Source: Zeus faber
Taxonomy: Eukaryota; Chordata; Actinopteri; Zeiformes; Zeidae
Assembly: GCA_960531495.1 (NCBI GenBank)
Contig: OY482854.1
Location: 14,202,308 to 14,266,307 of the forward strand
Length of the DNA stretch: 64,000 bases
Direction: 5' to 3'
Shown here: one piece after another, positions 41,514 through 56,205 of the stretch
How the letters are laid out: each line of letters begins with the position of its first letter
Position numbering within the stretch: the stretch's first letter is position 1
The notes under the pieces: model-generated
The model's input: only the letters and a program-made list of their open reading frames with translations
Told to the model about the DNA's origin: nothing
Databases searched by the model: none
Made by a program: the position numbers and the translations under genes

Positions 41514-44500
41514 GTGAAACTGTGCTTGCGTGTTGCTTGGTGCTTAGGTGTGGCTTTCTCCACCACCTTTCGGGCACATTCCCCGGTTTATTCCACTCCA
41601 ATTTTTTTTATCCACCCTGCAGTTTATAATAATAACCTATCTATTCAAGGATCGTTAATTAATGCATCGTTCAACCTGAGCAAGTGTAAATTACAGTCAG
41701 GGTGGGAGAGCAAAATGGTCTATACTGTAGAGGGCACGCTCTTATATGGTTTGGCCCATTTAAGCGGCCGGTCCATCCTGCCCTACCCGCATTGGCACCA
41801 TGTTGCCGCGGTCCCTGCGCCTCCCCAACACCTTCTGAGTTCTACTCTTCTACGCAGTGTTTGTGTTCGACCTCATCACTCCGACGTCTAGCTCACTCAG
41901 GACAGCTATGTTGGCAATGAGTGGTGAGCAGTAGAGACGGCAAACTCAAACGATGCACAATAACCTAAGATCATTTTAAAGTAAATCTAAAAGTTAGAGA
42001 CTGTCAGTATTATATTTACGATGGGGTATTTTTATTTTTATTTATCTTATTTTATTTTATTTTTTTTATGCGTTAACCAGGCTGCCATCGGCCTTCATCC
42101 AACACTTCCCACTTGGAAATCAATCCGCCTCTGCTTCGAAGTGCCTTTGCTCGCCGCTGTACATATTTCATAATTGATTGCGGTACATGTTGTTGATTGG
42201 GTTTTCATTAGGAGCCGAGGACTATGAGACAACAAAACCAACAGAAGCATCGCGTCGGCGCAGCGTCCCGCTCGGTGGAAAAGCCTTTCCCAGTGATTGA
42301 TCTTCCATTTACTGGCCACAAGCCCGGGAGATATATTACCAACAGTGCCGTGACGGCCTCGGCAAGGGCACCGCGGACGGCGGCTCCGCTGCAAAACCAT
42401 ATAAACTACTCCACATTACGGCTCGTCGTGGTGCGCAACTTTAAAACACATATTAAAGGGGGGGGGGATCCTTGAACACTGAACGGAGCATTGTTCCACT
42501 ATGTATATGAATTAAGAGGGTTATTTATCGCACGGACGGTTTAACGTCAGGCGGTCGGTGTGGTGGCTGCACGGTAACTCAGGTTGCAGCAACAATTAAG
42601 AAAAGAACAAGCAACCTATCGATCATCAATACGTAACAAATTACAATGTTTGGGTCGGATCCATTACCAGAGCGGGCTTTAAGAGCTTAGCGCACGTGGT
42701 CTTAATGAAATGAGGGACGCCCATTGATCGGCCGTGGTATTACTGAGGGAGATGCGCCGTCCCACGGTTTGACACCGGCACAGACTGATCATTTGCAATC
42801 ACCGGCCTCAAACTGCTGACACTGGAATTGAATACATTAGAATCAACCGCGGTAATTCCACAGCCATTAAAAAAAAAAAGAGTATGTCTTCGCTGATGGT
42901 GGAGAACTCATTGCTGAGTAAACAGCTTGGAAAACAAGATTAGAGGAAGAAGATTCTAATTTGTTTAACTACAGCGTGGGGCTAATTGCATAATAACAGT
43001 GTTTTACGGAAGACTGATTAGCATTTGAATCGCTGGATTGCTTTTTAAAGAATTTTACAGGCTTTTCCTATGCTGTGATGGCTCACACCTGCCAGAAAAT
43101 ATGTATCTCATATCTCATTATTTATTAGTCATGATTCATAATTTTCATGAATTGGTATTGAGTTAAAGTGGCAATACATTAGATCGTCTGTGTTGAGTGG
43201 ATTACGCGACAAGTCCCAGAATTCCATTCAGAACTGTTTTTAATTTGTTTTAATTGAATTATCTGTGTCCAACGACTTGGGAGTAATTTCTGAGAATTCA
43301 TGGTTGGTTTCATGGTTTTCAAATGTTCTATAGGAAATAAGAGTCCCCAGTGAACATTGTGTGATAATCACTTTCACTTCTTGTGCTTGCAGTGGACCAC
43401 ACCACCAATAATGGAAACAGCATTTCCATTCCACATTTCCACATTGAATGGCTGTTTCATATAAAGTGCGTCATTTATTTTCTTGACAAAATAATCTTAT
43501 GGATTGCCACTTTAACCATCCATTGCACGATGCATGAAAAATGCATTATTTTTAGGGCTGTCATGACATAGTACAACCCGAACAATAGAAATATCACATT
43601 GTTGACCACCGGATAATAACAAAAAAGGCCTCACTTTTAAGGAAGGAAAGGGATGTCAGGGGCAGATGTGGGCTGACAGGCCCCTTCCAGGAAAAACAAG
43701 CTTATCCAAACAGCAACCCTGTCCTCTGCGAGCCCAGAGGACGGGGCTCCAGGAAGCTCTAGGCAGCTCCAGGCAGCTCCAGGAAGCTCCACGACGCTCC
43801 AGGAAGCCCCGCGCCCGCTGCGTGCTTCACTGCAGCCATCCAACAGGAAGTTCGGTCCTCTTGTGCAGGCGTGTGATTAGATTAACCTTCTGCACTGGAC
43901 AGGGCCCCGGCGTAAACAGGCCGAGCAGATGTCCTTCAGGAGATAACGCGCTGTCACAGCGAGGCCTTATCTGCCGAATGTGAGCACCGATCTCAATCCC
44001 AATGAAGTATATAGGATTGACTTCTTCTTTTTTTTTTTTTTTTTGTACAAGTGTGGTGTAATATTAGTCAATGTGCCGGCTGTGTGGTATCTACCAGCGG
44101 CAGCCGCATAACAAAATTAGATAGACTGGAAGCATGAAACCACTCAATTTCTATTCAAATGTGCACATCATGCAATCCCCCATCCGCTGAAATTACATTT
44201 CAGAAATGACCGAGGCAGCGGCAGCGGATCAGGTCGGACTATTTAAATCAGACCTTCAAAGAGGACGATGGGCGCAAATCATCAAATGCGGTATCCGAGC
44301 ACGTACTGAGATGGGCGACTTCCCACCATATCGGTATTTGTATTATGTTAAGGATGGAGGAGTGGGGAGAAACATCTATCTATATTCCAATCAGATTAAT
44401 TTTTTCACCCTGACAGATCTGTTGTCTGATTGATTCTTCATGTTGTTGCTCCTGTAAGAACATCCAGATTTTATAAGAGTGGGGAGTCGAAACTGTCTTA

Positions 44501-44627
44501 ATGTGATCCAGTCTACTACTTACCACTATAACGACTTTCATTTAAATCAAAACTTGCGGTAACTTCACGGCTTGTCATAACTTGAGGAAATGCAACGTCC
44601 CTTATCGTGGCTTTCCCAGCCACATTT

Positions 44628-44672
<45 letters not shown>

Positions 44673-44994
44673 TACAATCCCATCCTACCATGGTGTAGTT
44701 ATGAGCCACGTTTAGGAGGTCCATGCAGCCCTGGGCATCGGCGAAGGAGCGTATCCCCAGGCAGTTGGATGGGTGGAGCTGCTTCATCAGGAAGTTACAG
44801 CAAACCTGGATGACTTGCGAGAGCTGCAGCAGGCAGGCGGCCGCCAATAAACTCTCAATGGTTTCCTCCTTCAGCTCAAGGACGCCTGGCAATGTCAAGG
44901 GAAGCCACAACACCTTGTTTTTTATTGGACCAACAAGAAGTAATCACATCGCAGCACATAACAAATTTTTATAATCAATTTTATTTAAAAAAAT

Positions 44995-45039
<45 letters not shown>

Positions 45040-45225
45040 CCCTAACTACCGGTCTCACGTTGTTCAAATGTTGTGCTCTAATAACTTTAGCCTTTATATG
45101 GATCTCTATTTTGAAGGTTGTCAGTAAAACCCATTGACCTTATATGGAATAATAAAAGTAAAAATGCATTACGATCTGAATCATGAAAGCGAACGAGAAC
45201 CCAACATAAAGTATTATGGGATAAC

Positions 45226-45256
<31 letters not shown>

Positions 45257-47992
45257 GCGAGAGACAAAAAATAAATGGGGGAAAGGGAGATGATGGAACC
45301 CGCTGTATGGTACCGCGCAGGAATACTCATAGGACCAAACCATAAAATTAGAGGTATCATCTCAGTGTCACTCCTCCAATCCCACCACTCGGGTGATATA
45401 TGGAGATATACGGTATATCACTTTATTGATCCGTTTTAATCACGCCCGCACATCTCCTGGGTTCCTATAACCACTCGTTGGAGGCCACAGTGAATTTGTT
45501 TACGAGCCACTCACCAGTGTAGGCGAAATGAACCAGGGATCTGAGAGCCTCGGGATCCACTCCCTCCATCTTCACCTCCTCCTGCTTTGCCTCCCGCACG
45601 TCGTTGGTGAACATGGCGGCGAAATAGTCCGACACGGCGCTGAGGACCAGTCTGCAACGCAACGGCATTTATAAATGTCCAAAAATTCTGCACAATTGAA
45701 TCACGGTGGCCGTTTCGCCTGCCACACGTCACCCAAATTGCGTTTTCAGGGCCCTCCGACACGGAGACACAGGCGATGGCATTTAAAACACATCGGTTTT
45801 ATTGTAGAGAGTGGGCTAGGTGGAACAAGCCTGGAGCAAATGGAAAACATGTCATGACAAGGGCCCCTCTCCTGTGTGTGTGCGGGGATGGTGGTTTTAC
45901 CTGTTGCTTGTTGATTACTCTAACGTGCAACATGCGTACAGACACCCTGACCCTGGACCCAATTACCTAGACCCAAGACAGATGTGGCTGCACATCTGCA
46001 CTGCACCTGAGATAATTTCTGAGAATGCATGGTTGATTTTGCCTTTTTTTCTCTCCAGTGAACTTTGTGTGCTAATTCGAATTCAGTTTGGTTTCTAACG
46101 TTGATGAAGAGTCGTTTGCTTTCTTCACAAGACAGCGCCATCAACCATTTTAGCCGCAAGTGACTCCCGCCGTTACACTCGTTCTGCATGACTCCTTTAA
46201 TTGGTCGCCTTGTCTCAGAGTCTAATGAAAAGAAATTATCCCCCAAAATGAGTCAGTGTTTCCAGCTCCGGCAGTCGGAACGCTAATACTGTTTACGCCC
46301 TTGTCTCGTGCAGATAACACACTGGTTAATTCATGCGGGCAAGGAGTGAATCTGTGCCATTACAAGGGAAATTAGTTTGTTTCGGAGGGAAGTTTACACA
46401 AAGCGGAGAACGTCGTTGTTTAGTTTGACAAACACAATGAAGCCATCATTTAGTTAGCTCCTCGCCCGCTTTGATATTTGGAGAGTGGGGTGTGTCCGTA
46501 CATAACAAATCCTCAAGGGGCTTTTAGAGGTTGATGCTAACAAAGTGAAGGAGCCGCTGGAGTCCGAGGACAAACAGCTACTGTAAACAGCTAAACCACC
46601 TCCACTGCAGCCAAAATTCCACAGGAAAACAAAGCCATTGCCAAATAACAGCCGCCTGGGGACCCGGGTCGATGCCATCGATTGGTTTTGGTCCCGGCGC
46701 TGCAGCGGTTCGGTTTGGACCGGTTTGTGACTCAAACAAGCAGCTACGAAGAGAAAGATCTCGTTGGTGGATAAACTTGTGTCTAAATCCAATCCACCAT
46801 TTTTATCCACCCAACTGAGCAGATGCAGCCTGATGAATATGGATTCAAATGAGGAGGGAAGGGGGTGAATCAACTTTGTCTTTGACGCCAGAATCGACAT
46901 TTCCTTGAGAGTCCCAGTTTCCCTCAGACAGCTTCTCAGCTCGAACGCCGGGGTACAAATGAATCCCTGTGCAGCCGCATTGACGTCTTGATGAAGCTGA
47001 TCCGGGCATGTAGCTCTCGGCTTAATGCTAATGCGGACAGCGGTCGTAATTAATCAAACGGGAGCAGACGGACGCGTCGACGCCGGCACCAACCTGTGAG
47101 CCGGTATCCTGTGATCCCCTGCGATCAGGAGGACGTCGCACAGCTGCTTGTGCTGGAGGTACGTCTCCATCTTACGGAACGTCTGCTCGGCGTGGTTCGT
47201 GGCCTGGAAGAACTCGTCGGAGCAGTTGGTGGTCATTCTGGAGAAGTTGCTGAGGACCAACCTGCGGCAGAGGGAAACAGGAGGCGATGGAGAGCTGTGA
47301 GCCTAAGTTAGCGGGCCGTCGGACGACACATTGAAGGCTGCTCGTGCACGGAAAACCGTTCCGGAAAATATATGCAACGGACGACTCCTTGTAAATTCGA
47401 TATCAAGGGAAATTTGTTTTTTAAATAGGAGGGGGATTGGGATGTGATGGCCCTTTGATTTGGCGCAGTTTAACACAGGCACCGTTGTCGCTGAATCCTC
47501 ACAACGCAGAAAGCCCGCAGGGAGGATTTTTGCGGAATGGAAACACTCCCTTTGATTGTGATTAAGAGCTCTATCTAGGTACCAAAACAGGGAGCCGCAG
47601 AGGCAATAACCCTCTCCTCGAGATGTGTCTCCCGAAAAACAGATTCCGACACAAACACACAAAAGAACTACAAATTCATATTACTAAACATCACGCGGCA
47701 CTTCCCTTTTGCGTCCCTCACGGGTTAACGTTTTGAAATGAAAGGGGGAAGGTAGGCTGCGGCCCGCGCGATAAGCGACCATATTTCCCGGCGACAATGG
47801 GGCTTTATTTGGACACATGGCAGTCCTACATGCGGTAATCCCTCCAGTGCATCTGCATCCTTGACACTCTGAGGCTGAAATTAAATCTGTAACAGACTAA
47901 ACACCGTACATAAGTGGATAAGTAAACAGTGCGGTCCACCGGGGCGAGCAGCGCCGGAATCTGGGCAACACACCCCTTCTGAACGGACTCCA

Positions 47993-48043
<51 letters not shown>

Positions 48044-51000
48044 ACATTGCGGGCGCTTTTGAAAGACGGTGACTTTGCGAGGCTGAGCCCCGCTCCCCGT
48101 AGGCGGCTAGATTACATGCCGTTTTACAGGCGGTCGGGTAATCCCACCGACTCCCTCCGTGGCGAAATAATGCCCGGCCGGTCTATTTGGCGTCCTATAC
48201 GGCGGAAATCCACTCTGTGATATTTAGGGCTGTTTGTTACACTGCATAAACAAACCTAAGCCGCCTCTCACCGCGTGACGAGGCCGAGGGAGTGGAACCC
48301 AAAAGTGGAGGGACGGGGCAGGAGACCAAAAGATTTCAAAACAAAAGCGTCTTTACTGAAGGAACTTAAACAACTCTGACGGGGGGGGGGGGGGGGGGGG
48401 ACCAGTGAACTCAAGAAACAATCGAAAAACAAAAACAAACAAACAAAAAAAAAGGGTCTAAGGTTTCACCGGCGAGCGAAGGCACACGGTGTGTCTGCAG
48501 GGTTATCTGCGCAGCGGAGGTCATGAGCGACTTGGCGGTTAGGGTTAGGGTTAGGGTTAGGGTTGTCAACTAACCCAAACCCTAACCCTAACCCTAACCC
48601 TAACCCTAACCCTAAACCCGGCAGTCGGGGAAAAAAAAATAAAGATTGATTGTTTACAAAGTTTTGTCTTGGGTTGCCGCCGCTGTTGTGCTTCTTTTTT
48701 TTCCGGTTTCGTTCTCCCGAAAAAAAGCAAAGCGAACGCCAACGGCTGTCTCTGGCGCGTCTCCTTCGCGAGCCGCATCAGCTAAAATAATACGACGCGC
48801 GGCGGCGTCTTTTTATCGGACGCACGGGAAGAGGCGTTAAAGAGGCAGCGCCGCGGTGGCGTATTGGCGTCCTGATTAACGCCGAATCATAAAAGGAATT
48901 CGGAGCGGCGCGCACGCCTTCCCCCCTCTTTGATTACCAAGGAAGCCATTTCACCCCCCACCGCTGTGGAATTTGTTTATACGGCGCTGTGGTCACTACG
49001 CTCCCCTTTAATACATGGATCTTTATTGGGGGCAGGCTTTATGCTAAATACGAGAATAATTTATTGGGCCTGTCTCTGCAATCCCCCCGCCGGCTCGGGA
49101 TCCTTCCAAGAGGAACAGCCCAAATGAGAGGGAATAACCAACGGGGGCAGTAAAAACTCAGATACATCGCTTTATCGGCTCGGGGGCACGCCCGGAGGTT
49201 TTTTGTTTTTTTTTGTGCCTACCAATCTCTCAGACACTAATTGCTTCCGTATCACATTCCGGGGAGCTGTAAATTTCTCTGAGGTGTTTATTTTCCTTTC
49301 AGTCGAGAGTTGTGTAGTCGCTGCAGGGGCCTCATCGAGACGCTAAAGGCCCCCGGAAAACACCTGACTCTGGGGGAAATGCCACCGGGACAATCGTTTA
49401 CATGGTGGAGGCGTTTGTCTGAAAGTAATTGAAAAAGGAGCGACATAAAGGCGAGCGGCGCGGCCGATGCAATTATCCGGTTGAACTACGTTAAAGTTTG
49501 GGCTTAAGTTTGGGTTGCAAAAGTAAAGAAAAAACAGTCGCTGTTCCTACGGTGATGTGCAGAGGGAATAAATACGGCACGAGATCCCCATGTCGCTCCA
49601 TGTATTATTATTTTTATTTTATTTTATTTTATTACATTTTTCTCTCATGTATGTATGTGTATACACAGTATATACCGTATGTGTGTATTTTTCCATTTTC
49701 CTGACATATTTTATGCTGTACAGTAAATTGTGAGGTTTATTGTATATTTTACTCTTTTCCCCAGATGTTGCCACTTGTCAATTTTATATTTTTATATTCT
49801 TATTGTTTGTTATTATTACTGCCTATTGTTTGGTGTGAGCTGCTGGGACATTGCAATTTCCCTCCGGAGATGATTTTTTTAATTTTTATTTATTTTTTTA
49901 CTGTGAATTTTTGCAGGGCCAGCACACAATTAAAAGTAATTGCACCAGATTTAGCCAGCAGCTAATTTACATCTGTTGTTCCCGGGCAGGTAGACAAATA
50001 CACCACGTAAGACAGCACAACACATACAAATCCGTCAATGTGAGATGACTGACTGACTTCAGCCAGAGCTCGGGGCAGGTTTTACACACTCCAAAGCTTC
50101 CTGGGTTTATAATGGTTGTGAGGATGGAATTCCACTTCCCCACTACTTTAACCGAGAAAGCAGATTGACCAAAGGCTGTCTTTCTGTTCTGCGGTACCCA
50201 GTCACCCAGAGCAGATGCTCTAGACCTACCACCACAACCACTGCCGGTACAGGCCAAGTACAGGCTCCTCAAAGAGGAGGGGGTACCAGATAATGAATAA
50301 TTTTAAACATTAGGCATACTTCAGAGTAAAATAAGAAGTTATCAAAATTTAGGAAATTATATTTTATCCGGAATGTTACAGTGATGATAGTTCCTTGGCT
50401 TTTTATGTCGTACTTTTAGGATTTGGTTTTTTTTAGACAGGCTTGAGTGTAGTCACACCTGCCTGGGACCAGATTGTTATACAGGAGGACAGATGGGGAA
50501 AATCATCAGTACCGGTTTGTCCAAAAAGCTTTGAAGCAGATGGGGACAACTGGTGCCTGATGCTCTTAAAATTATTCTGATTAAATTTAATACCGCTAAT
50601 GACCCTACTAATTTTCTTTTTGAGAGACAGGTTTGTGTCGATGAAAATGCCTGGATATTTAACAGGTGTCACAGATGCGGTGACTTCATTATTCATTCAA
50701 ATGTCAGGATTAACTGAATTACTGATCCTCACTGTGAAACACATGCAAACTTTTTTGCTTACATAAAGGATCGATAATGAATTAGCGACAGCAGCCAATC
50801 GGACACCTTGCTCACTGCAACATGCTGCAGTTTGGCTGAAGCATGTTGTTTAGATCTTGCATGGTTAAAACATTACAGTATCATCAGCACACATTTGGAC
50901 ATACTGGACATACTTGAGGGAGATCAATCATACATATACTAAATAAAATGTGTCCTAAAATAGACCCTTGAGGGCAGGGCTGGTCCAAATCTTTATACTG

Positions 51001-51626
51001 TAGGGCCCTGGGGAGGGCTGGGGACAGTTTTTGTTTTGTTTTGTTTGGAGAAACGGGAAATTGGGGACGTGCAGCGGAGCAGAGATTTCCCGGCACACTG
51101 CTGATTGGGGGCCCCCCACCTCTCTCGGGGGCTGTCCGGTGGCCCCAAGCAGGCGCTTAGTCTGTTTATGCCTCGGGCCGGCCCTGCTTGAGGCTTACAG
51201 CACAACTAGCAAATGAGGAACACTTATCATCCACTCGTGTACGTTGTTTCCTTTTAGTTAGGCAGGATCCCATCCAGGTTGGGGCATTGACAGATCCATT
51301 TAATTTTCAAAGGTTTAAAATTAAAACATGATTAACTCGTTTTAAATTCCTTCTTGAAATCTAATAAATGAAGGCTTTCACAACACCACCATTATCAAGA
51401 TGGCTTTATTCAAAATTTGTTCAACAAAAAAGCAATTTGGCGTTTCTGTCGAATGATGCTTTGGAAAAGCAAATTGCACCGGGCACAGAATAAATACACC
51501 TTCATTTAAATGAGAGACAAGCTGATGACAAACTACCTGCTCTGCTTTTTTAAAAGCTACTGGAATAATACTCAAGGGTCTATAATGATGAATAAAGTGT
51601 CTATCCATCTATCTGTCTGTCTGTCC

Positions 51627-51703
<77 letters not shown>

Positions 51704-54700
51704 CCTGTCTACTGTATTTGTCTACTCTATTCGTCTGTCTGTCTACCTACTGTATCTATCTATTTGTGTTACATGTATACATATTTGTACAGTATATTCC
51801 TTTCCTTTACAATGTATTGTGTCATGTACATTTTTAGGATTTATTATTTTATCAAATGTGGTGTTTTGCTGGTCACAATCACCTTTGAAAAATAATTTAA
51901 AATATATTTATTAAAATATTAAAATACATTTTTTTGCCTTTAATGTAGAGAGCAGTGGAGAGCGATGGGAAACAGGGGGTCGAGACGGGGAGAGACACGC
52001 AGCAAATGACCGCAGGGCAGATTGGAACCCTGGGTGGCGGCCGTCTGTACGGTACCGCGTACAGTACTTAACTGGTTGAGCCACCATGACGCCCCTAAAA
52101 GTAAGAGTATTAAAGAATAGAATAGACAGCATTTCTCCCCTCGCCCCATCTCGACTCTAGACCTACCTGTAGCCTGTATTTTAAATACCACACCTTAAAG
52201 TGAGTAATCGCATCTGAGAATAGACACTGATGCCACTGAAAAACTCCAAACTGATGTTTCTTTAAATGTCCTCCAGGCTCCATCCAGCCCTGCCTGAGAA
52301 TGATCCTGCCGCTATCTGTTTGATCGAAGGACTTCTTTCCAAGATTACCAATTAAGATAACCCGGCTCTGTCTTTCCCGCTGTCCTCCAAACCCTCTCCT
52401 CCCCCGTCTCCTTGACACTGTTGTCGTTCCATTACCTCTAGAGGAGCGGCCAGACTTCAGATTAGCCGGCAGCGCAAGAAGGTCACGAGTCAGACACATT
52501 ACAGACAATCTCACTCCAACTAAGGTCGTCTTCAAGAGGAAATTGTGAAAAAATAAAAATTTAAAAAATGTGCCTGTCTGTGCCAAATGGGAAATGACTC
52601 TTTCCAAAATGGATTAGAAGAACCTACAGTCCCGGAAGGCAGCTGAGTAGCTTTGTTGGGATTTTTATTTTATTTTTTTGTCGAATCCAATGAGCCAGAC
52701 GTGGCACTGCGTAGCATATCCCAAGTGAATATCATATATTTCATATGTGTCATGAATCCTCCCTGATCTCCCAGTATTTATATTTGTTTCCATGTTTTAT
52801 TTCCATCTGGTCATTTCCTCATGCCATGCCAATTATCCGCATGTCATTTTATATCCACCCGCTCGCTTTTGCTTTGCTGTCACTCCTTTCTCTTCACCTA
52901 GTTTCCCCCGCCTGCAGCTCATTCCCTCCTGAGTCCTTCAGTTTAAATTACAGTCCACTTCCCTTTGTTCCCTGCCAGATTGTCTCTTGCCTTACACTGA
53001 GCTGTCCCACACAACTACTACACGTTTACTTAACCTTCGTCTAAACCTCTGCCTGGTTCCCTGGACCCCGATTCTCTGCCTGTTCCCTAGACTATGATCC
53101 TTTGCCTGTTATTTTGGACTCTGATTCTCAGCCTGATTCCCTGGACCCTGATTTCCTATCGGATTCCCTGGACTATGATTCTCTTCCTGTTTCCCTGGAC
53201 CTTGATTCTCTGCCTGATTCTCTGGACTGTGACTCTCGGCCTGATTCCCTGGACTATGATTCTTTGCCTACTTCCCTGGACCCTCATTCTCTGCCTGTTC
53301 CCTTGACTCTGATTCTATGCCTGCTTCCCTGGACCCTGATTCTCTGCCTATTACCATGGACCCTGATTCTCTGCCTGTTCCCTAGTCTCTGATTATCTGC
53401 CTGTTTCCCTGGACCCAGATTCGGTCTGCTCCATGCCAAATACGTTTGCCATCTCTGACTGATCACCTGGTTTTGACCACTGCCTGTTTTTTGAAATAAA
53501 CCTTGTGGACTTTGACTTCTTACCTGTTGTTTTTGTGTCGTGCTTATGGGTTCACATCTGTTATGAGTCAGTGAGCATAACAATATGATCCTGTCGCATT
53601 TGTGCCTTTGCTGCTACGCCGTACTGTGTGCTGGAATGGGGAGCGGCATGTTTTATTTGCCATAATCTCACCATCCCTGCAGTGGAACTAAGATGATTCC
53701 TCTGTATAGAATTATTTTCTCTCTCTTATTTTCATCCTTGCTGCAAGGATGATAAGCTGCATTCTTCCCCTGATGTTGTTTCCTCTACCCTGGCAGCCCT
53801 GCTTAGTGGAGAGAGAGCCGAGAGATTGGTGTTCGCATACAAGGCCTTGTTATCAAACTTGGCTAACTACTGGATAACTTGAACATCTTCAATTCAGTTC
53901 AAAACTAATAATCATGATGGCAGATCACCAGGAAAGTCCTGTGAAAGTACCAGACACTATGGGATGCAAACAATGGGCCGATTGACAATAAATGGACAAA
54001 AACCTAGAGTCAATCATACATTGATGGGTTGTTGATTTTAATGTTTAAATTGCTGATATGTTTTACAAATATGCTAACATGGTAAAACATTCACAATAAT
54101 TTCCATAAATTGTCAATGAACTGTGATGGTTATGGTTTTCTATGTGTAAGTTCTCCTTGGAAGATAGATTTTGATTGGTTTTCTATGTCTAAGTTGTCCT
54201 TGCAAAATAGATATTGATTACCCATTACTTAGACATAGGCTTAGACATATCTCGATGGTCTTTTTTGATAACCCACTTTCACCACCAGAGAGAGGGTTTA
54301 TGGAATTTAAAAAAAATAGCCGACGAGCCCTTCTGTGCTCCAGGGGACAGTGAAGAATTGCCATGGGTATTAACAGCGATGAATTATTACGTCCTTATAC
54401 CGTTTTATCTTTTCCACCCACTGCTATGACCGAACCCCCCACGCATTGTAAAAAGAGCGAGAGAGTGATCGTGAAGTCGTGTCAGCATATATCCTGCAAC
54501 CGACCCCTAATAGATAACCCAGGGAGATCCACGCTTTAATATTGACTCGTGCATCCAACTGCCAAACACGACGTAGCGGGGAGGTTGATTTTCTGTCTGA
54601 GAAATGTAAAATTATCGATTAACATATCTGTCTAATTAGTTTCGGAGTAACGGGATTCCACAGAGGGGACATGCCAGGGGGTCATCCGAGGCGTCTATCG

Positions 54701-56164
54701 GACACTGCAGCAGGGCCCTGTGTTCTGGGTATCTCTAGTATTATTCAACATGGACGCCAAAGCAGAGTAAAATGAGGTGTTTTTTGGTAGTGAGGTGTGT
54801 GTTTGTCAGTGTTTGTGTTTTAGAGATGCAGGGTCCCTTTGATAGATTTCCTAGGATTACCGCTGAATAACATGGAGGATTTTTTTGGAAACTGTGTTGG
54901 TATACCTGGTGTGTGCTTTTATGTGTCTTTCAGAGATAGAGGTAGAAGATGAGAATAAATTAACTTGTTTTTGTGTTTATTATCATTTCGCGTATGCTTT
55001 TTGCAGACCCAATATTTATATATCTACATGAGAAAAGGGTGTAAACTGCAAGTACAATTTTAGGTGTGTATATACAGTATATATGATTTATGTACATGTT
55101 TTAATAATAATAATTTTTATTACATTTCTAATTATATTATTATAAATATTTTTAAAAAGTATTTTATTATTATATTATATTATATTATACTATATTTTAT
55201 TATATTGTTACTATTAGTATTATTTATTAACACTTTTTTTTCACTTTAACGTCAAAATCCTTACATCCTTACCCATGTTAATATTTTAGTTTATAGTTTA
55301 TATGACAAGTAAAATTACCAAGACCTTAATATGCTCTGAATCACCGGCTGGTAATTCTCCTTTTTACACACCACCCATTCCACTGCCGTACGGGGCTCAG
55401 TGTTGTTTTTTCCCCGCTCTCATCACAGCACGCCTACAGCTTGATCACGGGTGACCACGGCACTCTCTCAATTCAAATTACTGAGTGTGAGCGCCCGGGG
55501 GTGGGGTGGGTGGGGGGGGGGGCACTGCCCTGGCCCCTCGTTAATAATATGCATGTAAAATTCATGGAGAGCTGTGTCAGGGATTATTTTCTTTGAATCA
55601 GGTCCATTTGGGAGGGGGTGGCTGATCACCGTTTGAACAGAAGCGAGAGAGTCCAGCACATTATGCGGCTGTTTCCCCGCTCAGCGAACCTCAAAGCACA
55701 AAGAGGTGACGCTGGAAACTATGGATTTATCATCTCCTAGTCGCACCCACGATGGGGCATTACCTTATATATATATATATATTAAAAAAAAACGCTCGTA
55801 CAAATCAGATTGCAATAGATTGAGGACACCTCCGACATAAGAAGAAGAACGTCTAAGCGTGCGACGACTGACGCGCAGCTGAGTTACAGCCGCGGGCGGC
55901 GGAGAAGGTGGTGGTGTTTCTTTCCGCGGGGCGGAGGGAGGCGGGAATTGAGATATCATTCAATCTAACAGCCCGCTGACTCAAGCCACTGTTACTGTTA
56001 CCGTGCGAAGGGGTCACGGTTTCCATTCCATTTAGGTTAACTTCCCTGGCACATATATCCTGTAGAGGCGGTGCCGAGGCGAGGGGACGTGAATCGGGAG
56101 CGAAGACGGGACGAACGCGGTGCGGGGCCGTATAAACCCGGGAAACGTTTTGGGTGGAAAAGAA

Positions 56165-56205
<41 letters not shown>

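Larger units (their letters stand above)
41326..44688 (-). other. klhl4: klhl4 intron 4
   Basis: GT at 44688 and AG at 41326. It contains (TA)n at 44626-44668, a 10-bp tandem (AGCTCCAGGC-like) at about 43749-43808, a TTAA-flanked MITE at 43167-43511 and (GT)n at 41482-41511. The rest is unassigned. Confidence 0.9.

Noticed and set aside
43637-43843. Minus-strand frame with [11 protein letters not shown]-like repeats
   Set aside because: It is a translation of a 10-base tandem repeat (about 43749-43808) within klhl4 intron 4.
52018-52084. A functional tRNA gene
   Set aside because: A- and B-box-like words are present, but no cloverleaf could be drawn, and the unit ends in an A-rich tail, so a SINE fits better.
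53102-53392. Plus-strand frame with an 8-residue repeat (DSLPDSLD)
   Set aside because: The 24-base minisatellite keeps a frame open because 24 is divisible by 3; it lies in a solo LTR and has no start or splice support.
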